Shown here one piece after another: positions 11,625 through 25,217 of a stretch of 64,000 bases of DNA. Source of the stretch: Oenanthe sinensis (lineage: Eukaryota; Streptophyta; Magnoliopsida; Apiales; Apiaceae); the NCBI GenBank assembly GCA_028671895.1, contig JAPMAC010000207.1:5146001-5210000 (forward strand). Direction: 5' to 3'. The notes under the pieces were generated by a model. The model saw nothing but the letters and a program-made list of their open reading frames with translations, was not told where the DNA came from and ran no database searches. The position numbers and the translations under genes are program-made. The stretch's first letter is position 1. Each line of letters opens with the position of its first letter.

Positions 11625-14600
11625 ATGAGTACCCAAAAACTTAGTAGCATCAAAATCCCAGTCTTTGACAAAAATGAATACATTCTATGGAAGATGAAGA
11701 TGTCCACTTTCATCAAATCAACTAATTCTCAATACATGGGGATTTTTGAAAATGGACCCTATGTTCCACAAAAGCTTACACAAAAAAACAGTCTCAGATG
11801 ACGGAGAACGGATTCCTGAAGAATTTACCCCAAAGGAGCCTTCAGAGTACACTGACAGAGAAAGAGTGGCATGGGATAATCATCTTCAATGTATCCTAAT
11901 GGATTCACTGGACACTACAATGCTAAATCAAGTGATAAATTACACCAGTGCCAAATAAATGTAGGATACGATTGATCTGCTAATGGAAGGTACTACAGAA
12001 GTGAAGGAGAATAGGATGGATATTTTTACATCCTAGTACGAAGCTTTCAAGTCACTATCAGGAGAAAGTATCACTCAAGTCTTTGAGAGATACAATAAAT
12101 TGTTGAATGACTTGTCACTGCATGGGAAGGCCTACTCATATAGGGAGATCAACAAAAAATTTATGTTGACACTGCCAGCGCATCTTGAACAAAAAATCTC
12201 TACGATTAGAGAAAGAAGTGACATAAATGAAATGTCTATCGAAATTCTATATGAGAAGCTCAAGACTCATGAAATGGAGCAAGAGCAAAGACAAATCATT
12301 TATGGTTCAGGAACAGTGGATAGTAAGAATACTGTTCTGTTAAAAATAACAACACTTGTAGCTAAAGATTTTAGAAGAAAAACCTGTAAATGAGAAAGAA
12401 GAGATTTTAGAAGCTGAATTTACAGAGAATGCTCAAACAGGTAATGAAGATGACTTCTACTCAATGGAAGAACTTGAATAGTTGGAAAACAAGACAATGG
12501 CCTATATGGAAGGAAAGTTCAAGAACCTCAGGTTTAGAAGGAATCCTAAGTACAAATACAAGAGTAACACCAGTTATAGCGGTTCCAGCTTCAGAAACAA
12601 CAAACCGAGGTGGTTCGTCTTCAGGGTCTTACAATAAAGGAGGTTATAAGACTGGAATGGTAGACCATAGTAAGTTTAAGTGCTACAACTGCAATGAACC
12701 TGGACTTTTTGCTACAGAATGTCAGAAGCCTAAGCAAGGAAAGGAAAGAAAGGAGTCGTATGATGAATTGAAATAGAAGTATGATGTACTGGTAAAGAAG
12801 CATCAGGGTAGAGCTTACATAGTCGAGGGAAAGGGCTGGGATGATTCAGACAACGATGAATAAGAGACATATTAAAATGTTACTGTAATGGCAGACTCTT
12901 CAGAGGCATCACCTCAGTCATCGAAGGGCATAACAAATAACAAGAGTGTCCTGTGGATTCTCGACAATGGTTGTTCTAGACATATGACTGGTGATAAAGC
13001 CCTACTATCAGATGTGATTGAGAAAGCTGGCCTGATAGTGACCTTTGGAGATAACAGCAAGGGGTTCACAATGGTATATGGCAATTTAGAAATCGGAAAT
13101 GTTATCATTGAAAATATCTCTCTTGTGGAAGGATTAAAGTACAACCTCCTAAGTATCAGTCAGTTCACTGACAAGGGCTACAAAGTTACATTTGAAAAGG
13201 AAAAGTGTGCAATTCAAAACAGGAAAGATGCGAAGCTTGCTCTTCAAGGACTGAGAAAGGGAATCTCTTTGTGGCTGACTTATTCTCTACAAGCAAAGGT
13301 GAAGTTCAATGTTTTTATAGCAAAGCTTCAACAGAGGACCGTTGGTTATGGCACGAGAAACTTTCACACCTGAACTTTAAGGCAATGAACTCTTTAGTTA
13401 AGATGGGATTGGTTAGAGGTCTACCTGAGATGGAATTCTGTCAAGAAGTTTTGTGTAAAACATGTGAAAAAAGGAAGTCAAAGAAAGCATCTCACCGAAG
13501 CAAAGACTCATCAGACATTACTGAACCACTATAACTTAATAATTGTCATGGATTTATTTGGTCTAGTCAACGTCATGTCTATGTCAAGGAAGAGATATGC
13601 ACTAATAATTGTATATGACTACTCCAAGTACACTTGGGTGTTGTTTCTAGCCTTAAAGGATGAAGCCCTTCAAACAATTATTGATCACATAAAGAAGATA
13701 GAGTTAGAAGCTGATTTGTCTATCAAAAAAATAAGGTCTGACAATGGAATAGAATTCAAGAATGTAACCATGAATGATTTTTATATGGAGAAAGGGATAT
13801 CAAGACAATATTCAGCGCCCAGAACTCCACAACAAAATGGAGTAGTAGAAAGGAAGAACATAACTTTAGTTAAAGCAGCAATAACATTGTTGAATGAAGC
13901 TAAGTTACCTCTATACTTTTGGGCTGAAGCAGTCAACACAGCTTGCTACACTCAAAATCGTACCCTGGTTAATAAAGATCATGACAAGACTTCATACGAG
14001 TTAATGGCAAAAAAGAAACCAACACTGAAATACTTTCATGTGTTTGGAGCAAAGTGCTTTGTATTGAAAGATGATGAGCATCTAGGAAAGTTTGAATCCA
14101 AGGCTTAAGAAGGCATATTTCTTGGCTACTCTCTAGAATCAAAAGCATACATTGTAAAGAAAAGGTCATTGAAAGCATGAATGTAACTATCGATGATCTC
14201 AACTCCCGAGTCTGTAAAGAAAAGATAACACTGAAACTCTGCAGTTTGAAAATATAAACTCAGATGAAAGTGAAGTAGAACCTGAAGCTACAACAGAGAA
14301 TCAAACACCAATTGAGAATAACAACAATGATGATTCTGACCCTAGTAGTGGAAATAGTGGAAAATTCACAGAAACTACAAGTAGTGGCAGAGAATCTTAT
14401 TCTCAATGAAGCAGCAGTTCAGGGAGAGCAATTGAAGGATCTACTAACATGACTCAACACTTTAATGATAATCAGGTTGAATCATCTAGGGAAAATTTAC
14501 CTAGGCATAGGGTGTGGAGTAGAGATCACCCCTTTGAGTTGATTCTAGGAGATCAAGATGCTGGAATTTAAACAACACATTCTTCACAGAATGAATATTT

Positions 14601-16146
14601 ATTCTCTAGTTTTCTTTCTGTGATAGAGCCAAAGAAAATAGAAGAAGCACTAGAAGATCCAGATTGGGTTATTGCTATGCAAGAAGAACTCAATCAATTT
14701 GAAAGACAAAAAGTCTGGAAGCTAGTACCTAGGCCAAAAAACAAGTCTATTATTGGCACAAAGTGGGTATTCAGAAATAAACTAGATGAAGATGGCATTG
14801 TTACGAGGAACAAACCCAGATTGGTTGCTAAAGGTTATTCCCAAGAAGAAGGAATAGATTATGATGAAACATATGCACCAGTGGCAAGGCTTAAAGCTAT
14901 TAGGATGTTTCTGGCATTCGTAGCACATTCCAACTTTAAAGTATATCAAATGAATGTGAAGAGTGCATTCCTGAATGGAGAGGTTGAAGAAGAAGTGTAT
15001 GTGGAACAACCCTCAGGGTTTGAATATCCAGAATTTGTTGATTTTGTGTACTTTCTCTTCAAGGAACTCTATGGCCTAAAGCAAGCGCCTCGAACATGGT
15101 ATGCCATTATATCTGTATTCTTACTTGAAAATGGTTTCACTAGAAGTCATAGATAAGACTCTGTTTTATATAAAAATGACATGATATTAGTATAAGTATA
15201 TGTGGATGACATTGTATTTCGTTCTACTAATGATCAGTTATGTAGTAGAATTGCTAAGTTAATGCAAAGTAGGTATGAGATGAGCATGATAGGGGAGCTA
15301 AATTACTTCTTTGGACTCCAAGTAAGCCAAAGGAAAGATGAAATCTTTATTTTCCAGACCAAGTACATCAGAGATCTTTTGAAGAAGTATGGTCTTGTAG
15401 ATGCTTCACCAGCCAAACCCCCAATGGAAACTGCCACTAGGCTTGATAAAGATGAAATTGGTAAGAGGATAGACATCACAAGCTACAGAGGTATGATCGG
15501 CTCATTACTTTACTTAACTGTAAGTATGCCAAATATTATATTTGCCACATGCTTGTGTGCTAGGTTTTAGTCTAGCCCTAAAGAATCACATCTTATAGAT
15601 GTTAAACGAATTTTTAGGTATCTTAAGGGAAGTCCGAATCTTAGAATTTGGTACCCTAAAGATATAGGTTTTGACCTTGTTGGCTATACAGATTTTAATT
15701 ATGCAGAATATAGGATTGATGTGAAGCGTACATCAAGGAGTTGTCAATTCCTTGGTAGAAGATTGGTGTCCTGGTATAGCAAGAAGCAGCACTCAGTTAC
15801 AATGTTAATAGCTGAAGCTGAATATGTCGCTGCTGGAAGCTGCTGTGCATAACTATTGTGGATAAGGAACCAACTTCAAGACTATGAAATGTTGCTGAGC
15901 AAAATTCCAATATTCTGTGAAAACACAAGTGCCATAGAAATCGCAAACAATCCATTTCATCACTCAAGGACCAAGCACATTGATATCAGGTATCATTTCA
16001 TAAGAGAGCATGTCATGAGTGGTACTGTAGAGTTACATTTTCTACCTACAGAGCAATAAATTGCAGACATCTTCACTAAACCACTGGATGAAATCACTTT
16101 CACTAGACTGGTTTGTGAACTTGGGATGTTAAATTCTACTATCTAA
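11625..16146 (+). pseudogene. Copia element B1 gag-pol polyprotein, decayed
   Basis: The order is copia: gag, protease, integrase, RT, RNase H. The gag start at 11625 (MSTQKLSSIKIPVFDKNEY) shifts frame in an A-run near 11800. A UBN2-type gag continues to about 12410. The zinc knuckle at 12681-12722 has Leu where His is expected (CX2CX4LX4C). The protease site near 12954-12980 reads LDNGCS, with Asn in place of Ser/Thr after the catalytic Asp. The integrase HHCC region is at 13348-13510 and its core at 13540-14108 (SDNG; GVVERKN). RT spans 14620-15570 with YVDD near 15198; RNase H ends at 16146. At least eight stops or frameshifts occur. Compared with elements C and D, the coiled-coil part of gag between zinc knuckle and protease is missing. 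Confidence 0.92.
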
Positions 16147-16793
16147 TAAGTTAGTAATCAATGACTGCAATTTGAAGCTGATAAATTCACTAGTTGATTA
16201 ATTTCAATATTTTAAGGACTTGTGAATTTATTTACCAGATTATTTTCCAGTTCTTAAGATTATAAGTTAGATAAATACCTCATGCATGCCTGCTAATTTT
16301 GTTAATCTTGTATTTATTTAATTTTGATCAGAGAAAATATTTAAGTGCTTGTGTTTAAATAATAAATTCTTAGCACTTATATATTTAAATATTATTTTAA
16401 ATTATTTTAAATATAAAGGATGAATATATTTTTTTGTTCTCATATTTAAAATAAAAGTAAAATAATAAAGAAGCATAATTTATTTATTTTGATAATTTTA
16501 ACAATTAATGTTATTATTATTAATAATAAATATTTTGTAAGTTTTAATAATTATGGACCTTATTATAGTTAATATTTTAAAGGCCAGAATTGTTAATATG
16601 AAAATGTAGCATAAATTATAAATATTTATAATTATAACAATTTATTGTTATTCTTATAAATTATTAATAATTTGTGATATATTTGTATTAGTGAATAATT
16701 ATTTTATTGCTGATTTGTTTCGAATTATTCACATAAACATAAATATATTTTAAGTAACAAATATTTTGTGGAACAACAAAATTCACCAAGTGA

Positions 16794-17069
16794 TTTTGTT
16801 GCGCCACATAGGGGAATGATCGTGTAGGCGCAACAAAAGCGGTCAACACATAGTGAAATTTTGTTGCGCCCATATAGTGGTTCCACTATACAGGCGCAAC
16901 GAAAACACTTAAACAAAATTTGGTTTATGTTTGTTGTGCTAAGTCATTTTGTGGCGCCATCACAGTGTACACACTGTGTAGGCGCAACAAAATAACTTAA
17001 GCATCTTATGTTGCGCTAATACAGTTTGTGGCGCCATCACAGTGTACACACTGTGTAGGTGCAACAAAC
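16794..17069 (+). repeat. Array of four hairpins in the pol-ORF spacer, B1
   Basis: Four imperfect inverted repeats of about 45 nt occur in series at 16794-16838, 16859-16905, 16947-16992 and 17024-17069. All have outer arms close to ttttgttgcgcc / ggcgcaacaaaa. The second has 22-nt arms with a 2-nt loop; the third and fourth share the inner cacagtgt / acactgtg stem. The surrounding spacer (16147-17546) is AT-rich and has no gene. The arms match the motif beside the LTR (10625-10925). Confidence 0.88.
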
Positions 17070-17546
17070 GTCCTTAGTAATTTTCTTTCTATTTTAGTGG
17101 GGCCTGTAAATATTTGTGCAAGTGTTTTGTTGTGATTCATATACATACACAGTACTTACAACATTTCAGGCGCAACTAAGATCTAAAATTTTTGATCGAA
17201 CTTTTACAAGTCAATTCTTGTCCGATTTTAAATCTAAGACCATTTTCGTGAAACCCACAGTCATATCTTTCAATTGCAAGTGGTCTCATCAAATTTGGTT
17301 GAGGTTTTAAAGTTAGCATTTTCTTAATATTTCGAACTGATTGACTTAGAGTTCTCATAGTTTTAATCGATTAAAAAAATTAATATAAAAATAGTTGGGC
17401 GCTTAAAATTACTAGGAGATCATCATATATATATTTCAAGTCAATCCAAGTAATTTTAAAATTAGGGTTTAGTTCGTAATTTACTAAATTAATTCGGCTT
17501 TAATTAGTAATTTTAATTCATAAAAATTATCTTTCACGTTGATAAA

Positions 17547-19632
17547 ATGACAGGTCATTTTATGATTATAAAGACTAATTATTTATCTATTTTAATAGAT
17601 GACTGTACTGAAGTAGGTGAGTTAGGTAAATGGGCCCGATTTTTAAATGAAAGTTCTATAGTCCGTTGTGCACTAACTACTAATGTGCCTTTGAATCGAA
17701 ATCTTCTTAGACAGGTGTACATGTCTTCTAAAGACACATCTGCATATGGGATATCAGCTTTCACTTGTTCAATTCAGCGATAAAAAGTGTGAATAACAGA
17801 AAATGACATCAATCAGGCACTTAATTTGCCAACTGAAAACTTTGAAGATGAACCATCTCAAACAGATTTAAACAACTTCTTCATGTGGCTGCACCGCACA
17901 AGGGAAAACAATAATCTCCCTAAGAAGATCTACAAGCATCATCTGCCCAAGGAGTGGAACCTGTTCTTCAATATCTTATCTCATGGTTTTGCACCAAAGA
18001 TAGGAGGTTTCCACAGGATTACATAGTTTAACAAGGTGATAGCGTATGCAGTGGCTTCAGATGTTAGACTCAACTTCAGAAGATAGATCATGACTGAAAT
18101 CTTGAAGAACCAAGCAAAAATGGAGAATTTCTGTCTATATCCAAGATTTTTGCAATTGGTGTTGAACAATAAACTGAACGCTGATCAACTTCAATCATTT
18201 CAGAGTAGTCCTTTGGAAGAATCACCATCTCTTCGGTTCAAAAAAATATTATTGCTACAACATGAGGATGATTACCTAAACAGGTTTACTCCTGCTCCAA
18301 TGACTAATTCTATTAGAGATTACTTTGCTCTTCTTAGGCAGGCTGAAGAAGAAGCTGCAGAAGAAGAAGATCATGTATCTCAAACTAATGAGTCAGCAAA
18401 TAGAGATTCATAAGAAGCACCCTCTCAAGAGGAAACTGAAGATGAAACATTAGATGACTCTGGAATAGATGAAGCATCATAAGAAGAAGAACAAGGATAC
18501 GAAAAAGAGGATGAAAGCATGGATGAAGCTGGCTCAGACAATGAACAAGAACCAGATCATGAACAAGATCAACAAAGGCAAAGCCCTGATAATGCACCAG
18601 AAGAGGTAGCTGTGGAAGAGACTCAGAACACCGATGTGTACATTCCTAACCTTTTTGAAGAACAAATAGAAGAAGGTACACTTCTGGATTTTGACTTTTC
18701 TGCTTTTCTTGAAGATGAATTTGTCACAATATCTATTTTTGTGCCTCAAACAGCAGTGCACACACTTGAGCCCTCAGTGGCCTTCGAAGCTGGCAATGAA
18801 CTTGGCGACCAACCAGTTCTAACCACTGCTAGAGATTAATAAACACTTCTTATCTCTACTGAAACCAGAAAAAGAACACTTGATATAGATGATAGGAGTG
18901 TATCCCTACGGAATCAGGAATTTATTGAAATATCCCCTACAGCTCTGCCTTCTCGAAAATGTCATAAAATGATTTTAAACCTAAGGCATCTGTGAGCCAA
19001 GAACCCGATTCTCATATCTCTAAGACCTTTATTTTTCTTCGTGATCTCAATTCTGAAATTGACTAACTTCTAAAAGGTACGGGAACAGAATCAGAGATGG
19101 GAACGCAATCAGCTACTTCAGTAGCCAGTACTATTTTGGTAAATCCAATTCAGAACCTGTCATCACAAACAGTTGGGGGCATCACTAACTCTCAAGAGCC
19201 ATTCATTACATTGTCAAATGTGGTGACCCCTTGGATTTAATATCTCCAGATCCTAGTAAGGAAGTTTTCCCTCCCCAATTGGGTGAAGTGGAAAGGTAAC
19301 TCTCCTTTAGAAGGGAAGAGGTCTCCAATCATGGAGTAGCTGTGTCAGCAGCATCACCACTTCAAGTGGAATTGCCTTCACAGGTGTTGCGGGGCACCAC
19401 AGCCTCTAATTTGTCGCTCATTACATTACCTGAAGTGGTGACCCCCCTGGTATATACAAATCCATCTCCTTCAAAGGAGGTCCTCTCCACCTTTTTAGGT
19501 CAGGCGGAGGGACAACACACCCATAGAAGGGATGTAGACTCTATACATAGAGTATCTACTACTTCGGTAGTAGAACCTATTCAGGGTGCCTCTGGACAAG
19601 AAAGGCTTTCAATAGCTTCAGCTAGCATCACG
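17547..19632 (+). pseudogene. Additional ORF of B1, cut by the duplication junction
   Basis: It starts with ATG at 17547, about 1.4 kb after the RNase H stop. The N-terminal part has TNYL, then KEWNLFF (17948-17968) and FCLYPRFLQLVLN, the signature shared with A and C. A glutamate-rich acidic region follows (18340-18840), then a Ser/Thr/Pro-rich region. In-frame stops are present throughout. The reading is lost at 19632, where sequence switches to the start of duplication copy 2; the true C-terminus exists only in copy 2. Function is unknown; there is no evident membrane segment. Confidence 0.7.
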
Positions 19633-19714
19633 GTAAATACTTTAAGAATCTCAAGAAATTGTTTAAGGCAAGTATTACTACATTTGGTAGCTCTTATACT
19701 CTTAAGACAATGTA

Positions 19715-20423
19715 GTAGGCGCAACAAAGAACCTAAGGCGTAACAAAATGTTAACTTGGCGCAAAGAAATATTCCTCAAGTTTTCTAAGTTATTTGTGGT
19801 GCCTATACAAGGGAACAAGAATATAGGCACAACAAACTAACTCCTTGTCCTTGGCACAACAAAAGGATATAGGCGCAATGAAACTAGTGGATGATTTTTC
19901 TAAGTGATTCATGGCACCTATACACTGGAATAAGAGTAGAGGCACAACAAAAAGGGATGCTTAGGCGCAACAAAATTCTATGGGTGCAACAAACACCTTT
20001 TGTGGCGCCTATACTCCATTAACACTCTTGCAGGTCAACAAAGGACTTAGCATTGTTGGAAAATCAATTCAATTGATTTTTAAAAAGTTTACAGAATATA
20101 TATGGGTGAAATCAATATAGACAGGAATTGATTCATCTTTTACATTCAAGACAAATACACGGGAAGCTCAATTAAAGCCATACATTAAATATACCCAACT
20201 GTATTTTTGTTATAATATTATTTGAACCCATTGAAGCTAATCTCTTGTTTAGAAGTGTATCACCTCAGGGATTTAATAATATATCTTTATTTCCCCAAAT
20301 CGTTGTGTCTCAATAACTACCATTTTTATATCTCAAGAACACACACACTTAATCCGTAATTAAACGAAAATCTACCAACATCATATTCAACCACTCCCCT
20401 CTATGATGATTTAGGACCTAACA
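19715..20423 (+). mobile_element. Motif cluster and LTR 3' portion, element B2
   Basis: Copy of 10625-11333: the ggcgcaacaaa cluster at 19715-20015 and LTR sequence ending gacctaaca at 20423. In this copy the LTR is preceded by interrupted additional-ORF sequence, not by an LTR start, so it cannot be a product of normal integration. Confidence 0.7.
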
Positions 20424-20425
20424 AT

Positions 20426-20437
20426 TGGTATTAGAGT
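20426..20437 (+). other. Primer-binding site, element B2
   Basis: Second copy of tggtattagagt, two bases after the LTR end at 20423. Confidence 0.8.
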
Positions 20438-20714
20438 TTGTTGATTGAAGTTACAAATCAAGATCCAAAAATAGTTTTACAAAAAATAGTGTATTTTTAG
20501 ATCTAGAAAAATTCATATTGAAATTTCCTTATTTTTAAAGAAAATAAAATAAGAATTTTTTAAAGATTTTAAATCCACTATTTTTTAAAAAGCTTTCAAT
20601 CATCAAGAATTCGAATTAAAATTTTATTTCTTGAAATTTTATTTATTTTTATTCGAATTGATTTTAATTTTTAAGAAATTAATTATTTCTTGAGATTTAA
20701 AATTCTTCATAACC

Positions 20715-23700
20715 ATGAGTACCCAAAAACTTAGTAGCATCAAAATCCCAGTCTTTGACAAAAATGAATACATTCTATGGAAGATGAAGATGTCCACTTT
20801 CATCAAATCAACTAATTCTCAATACATGGGGATTTTTGAAAATGGACCCTATGTTCCACAAAAGCTTACACAAAAAAACAGTCTCAGATGACGGAGAACG
20901 GATTCCTGAAGAATTTACCCCAAAGGAGCCTTCAGAGTACACTGACAGAGAAAGAGTGGCATGGGATAATCATCTTCAATGTATCCTAATGGATTCACTG
21001 GACACTACAATGCTAAATCAAGTGATAAATTACACCAGTGCCAAATAAATGTAGGATACGATTGATCTGCTAATGGAAGGTACTACAGAAGTGAAGGAGA
21101 ATAGGATGGATATTTTTACATCCTAGTACGAAGCTTTCAAGTCACTATCAGGAGAAAGTATCACTCAAGTCTTTGAGAGATACAATAAATTGTTGAATGA
21201 CTTGTCACTGCATGGGAAGGCCTACTCATATAGGGAGATCAACAAAAAATTTATGTTGACACTGCCAGCGCATCTTGAACAAAAAATCTCTACGATTAGA
21301 GAAAGAAGTGACATAAATGAAATGTCTATCGAAATTCTATATGAGAAGCTCAAGACTCATGAAATGGAGCAAGAGCAAAGACAAATCATTTATGGTTCAG
21401 GAACAGTGGATAGTAAGAATACTGTTCTGTTAAAAATAACAACACTTGTAGCTAAAGATTTTAGAAGAAAAACCTGTAAATGAGAAAGAAGAGATTTTAG
21501 AAGCTGAATTTACAGAGAATGCTCAAACAGGTAATGAAGATGACTTCTACTCAATGGAAGAACTTGAATAGTTGGAAAACAAGACAATGGCCTATATGGA
21601 AGGAAAGTTCAAGAACCTCAGGTTTAGAAGGAATCCTAAGTACAAATACAAGAGTAACACCAGTTATAGCGGTTCCAGCTTCAGAAACAACAAACCGAGG
21701 TGGTTCGTCTTCAGGGTCTTACAATAAAGGAGGTTATAAGACTGGAATGGTAGACCATAGTAAGTTTAAGTGCTACAACTGCAATGAACCTGGACTTTTT
21801 GCTACAGAATGTCAGAAGCCTAAGCAAGGAAAGGAAAGAAAGGAGTCGTATGATGAATTGAAATAGAAGTATGATGTACTGGTAAAGAAGCATCAGGGTA
21901 GAGCTTACATAGTCGAGGGAAAGGGCTGGGATGATTCAGACAACGATGAATAAGAGACATATTAAAATGTTACTGTAATGGCAGACTCTTCAGAGGCATC
22001 ACCTCAGTCATCGAAGGGCATAACAAATAACAAGAGTGTCCTGTGGATTCTCGACAATGGTTGTTCTAGACATATGACTGGTGATAAAGCCCTACTATCA
22101 GATGTGATTGAGAAAGCTGGCCTGATAGTGACCTTTGGAGATAACAGCAAGGGGTTCACAATGGTATATGGCAATTTAGAAATCGGAAATGTTATCATTG
22201 AAAATATCTCTCTTGTGGAAGGATTAAAGTACAACCTCCTAAGTATCAGTCAGTTCACTGACAAGGGCTACAAAGTTACATTTGAAAAGGAAAAGTGTGC
22301 AATTCAAAACAGGAAAGATGCGAAGCTTGCTCTTCAAGGACTGAGAAAGGGAATCTCTTTGTGGCTGACTTATTCTCTACAAGCAAAGGTGAAGTTCAAT
22401 GTTTTTATAGCAAAGCTTCAACAGAGGACCGTTGGTTATGGCACGAGAAACTTTCACACCTGAACTTTAAGGCAATGAACTCTTTAGTTAAGATGGGATT
22501 GGTTAGAGGTCTACCTGAGATGGAATTCTGTCAAGAAGTTTTGTGTAAAACATGTGAAAAAAGGAAGTCAAAGAAAGCATCTCACCGAAGCAAAGACTCA
22601 TCAGACATTACTGAACCACTATAACTTAATAATTGTCATGGATTTATTTGGTCTAGTCAACGTCATGTCTATGTCAAGGAAGAGATATGCACTAATAATT
22701 GTATATGACTACTCCAAGTACACTTGGGTGTTGTTTCTAGCCTTAAAGGATGAAGCCCTTCAAACAATTATTGATCACATAAAGAAGATAGAGTTAGAAG
22801 CTGATTTGTCTATCAAAAAAATAAGGTCTGACAATGGAATAGAATTCAAGAATGTAACCATGAATGATTTTTATATGGAGAAAGGGATATCAAGACAATA
22901 TTCAGCGCCCAGAACTCCACAACAAAATGGAGTAGTAGAAAGGAAGAACATAACTTTAGTTAAAGCAGCAATAACATTGTTGAATGAAGCTAAGTTACCT
23001 CTATACTTTTGGGCTGAAGCAGTCAACACAGCTTGCTACACTCAAAATCGTACCCTGGTTAATAAAGATCATGACAAGACTTCATACGAGTTAATGGCAA
23101 AAAAGAAACCAACACTGAAATACTTTCATGTGTTTGGAGCAAAGTGCTTTGTATTGAAAGATGATGAGCATCTAGGAAAGTTTGAATCCAAGGCTTAAGA
23201 AGGCATATTTCTTTATGTGATTGAAAACAAAAAAGGTCATTGAAAGCATGAATGTAACTATCGATGATCTCAACTCCCGAGTCTGTAAAGAAAAGATAAC
23301 ACTGAAACTCTGCAGTTTGAAAATATAAACTCAGATGAAAGTGAAGTAGAACCTGAAGCTACAACAGAGAATCAAACACCAATTGAGAATAACAACAATG
23401 ATGATTCTGACCCTAGTAGTGGAAATAGTGGAAAATTCACAGAAACTACAAGTAGTGGCAGAGAATCTTATTCTCAATGAAGCAGCAGTTCAGGGAGAGC
23501 AATTGAAGGATCTACTAACATGACTCAACACTTTAATGATAATCAGGTTGAATCATCTAGGGAAAATTTACCTAGGCATAGGGTGTGGAGTAGAGATCAC
23601 CCCTTTGAGTTGATTCTAGGAGATCAAGATGCTGGAATTTAAACAACACATTCTTCACAGAATGAATATTTATTCTCTAGTTTTCTTTCTGTGATAGAGC

Positions 23701-25217
23701 CAAAGAAAATAGAAGAAGCACTAGAAGATCCAGATTGGGTTATTGCTATGCAAGAAGAACTCAATCAATTTGAAAGACAAAAAGTCTGGAAGCTAGTACC
23801 TAGGCCAAAAAACAAGTCTATTATTGGCACAAAGTGGGTATTCAGAAATAAACTAGATGAAGATGGCATTGTTACGAGGAACAAACCCAGATTGGTTGCT
23901 AAAGGTTATTCCCAAGAAGAAGGAATAGATTATGATGAAACATATGCACCAGTGGCAAGGCTTAAAGCTATTAGGATGTTTCTGGCATTCGTAGCACATT
24001 CCAACTTTAAAGTATATCAAATGAATGTGAAGAGTGCATTCCTGAATGGAGAGGTTGAAGAAGAAGTGTATGTGGAACAACCCTCAGGGTTTGAATATCC
24101 AGAATTTGTTGATTTTGTGTACTTTCTCTTCAAGGAACTCTATGGCCTAAAGCAAGCGCCTCGAACATGGTATGCCATTATATCTGTATTCTTACTTGAA
24201 AATGGTTTCACTAGAAGTCATAGATAAGACTCTGTTTTATATAAAAATGACATGATATTAGTATAAGTATATGTGGATGACATTGTATTTCGTTCTACTA
24301 ATGATCAGTTATGTAGTAGAATTGCTAAGTTAATGCAAAGTAGGTATGAGATGAGCATGATAGGGGAGCTAAATTACTTCTTTGGACTCCAAGTAAGCCA
24401 AAGGAAAGATGAAATCTTTATTTTCCAGACCAAGTACATCAGAGATCTTTTGAAGAAGTATGGTCTTGTAGATGCTTCACCAGCCAAACCCCCAATGGAA
24501 ACTGCCACTAGGCTTGATAAAGATGAAATTGGTAAGAGGATAGACATCACAAGCTACAGAGGTATGATCGGCTCATTACTTTACTTAACTGTAAGTATGC
24601 CAAATATTATATTTGCCACATGCTTGTGTGCTAGGTTTTAGTCTAGCCCTAAAGAATCACATCTTATAGATGTTAAACGAATTTTTAGGTATCTTAAGGG
24701 AAGTCCGAATCTTAGAATTTGGTACCCTAAAGATATAGGTTTTGACCTTGTTGGCTATACAGATTTTAATTATGCAGAATATAGGATTGATGTGAAGCGT
24801 ACATCAAGGAGTTGTCAATTCCTTGGTAGAAGATTGGTGTCCTGGTATAGCAAGAAGCAGCACTCAGTTACAATGTTAATAGCTGAAGCTGAATATGTCG
24901 CTGCTGGAAGCTGCTGTGCATAACTATTGTGGATAAGGAACCAACTTCAAGACTATGAAATGTTGCTGAGCAAAATTCCAATATTCTGTGAAAACACAAG
25001 TGCCATAGAAATCGCAAACAATCCATTTCATCACTCAAGGACCAAGCACATTGATATCAGGTATCATTTCATAAGAGAGCATGTCATGAGTGGTACTGTA
25101 GAGTTACATTTTCTACCTACAGAGCAATAAATTGCAGACATCTTCACTAAACCACTGGATGAAATCACTTTCACTAGACTGGTTTGTGAACTTGGGATGT
25201 TAAATTCTACTATCTAA
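20715..25217 (+). pseudogene. Copia element B2 gag-pol polyprotein, decayed
   Basis: Duplicate of 11625-16146 with the same stops, the same gag deletion, the same zinc-knuckle Leu and the same LDNGCS protease site, so these lesions predate the duplication. Zinc knuckle is at 21771-21812, integrase core to 23198, RT 23691-24641, RNase H to 25217. The sole clear difference from B1 is the integrase tail at 23214-23231, where the GY-x-x-x-x-K segment present in B1 is missing and a different stretch (YVIENKK) is kept. Confidence 0.92.

Larger units (their letters stand above)
10543..19632. repeat. Tandem duplication, copy 1 (9,090 bp)
   Basis: This segment is repeated directly by 19633-28704. The offset is 9,090 bp up to about 14123 and 9,071 bp after about 14160. 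Apart from one patch (copy 1 14124-14160 versus copy 2 23214-23231), the translated frames and the stretches compared are identical. The junction at 19631-19634 shows 2-bp (GG) microhomology: left flank ctGGtaaatac, right flank cacGGattc, junction cacGGtaaat. The unit runs from LTR-like sequence of element B to the middle of its additional ORF. Confidence 0.95.

Noticed and set aside
16794..17069. CRISPR-like array
   Set aside because: The units are hairpins with shared arms in a plant retrotransposon spacer; there are no uniform spacers or cas genes.
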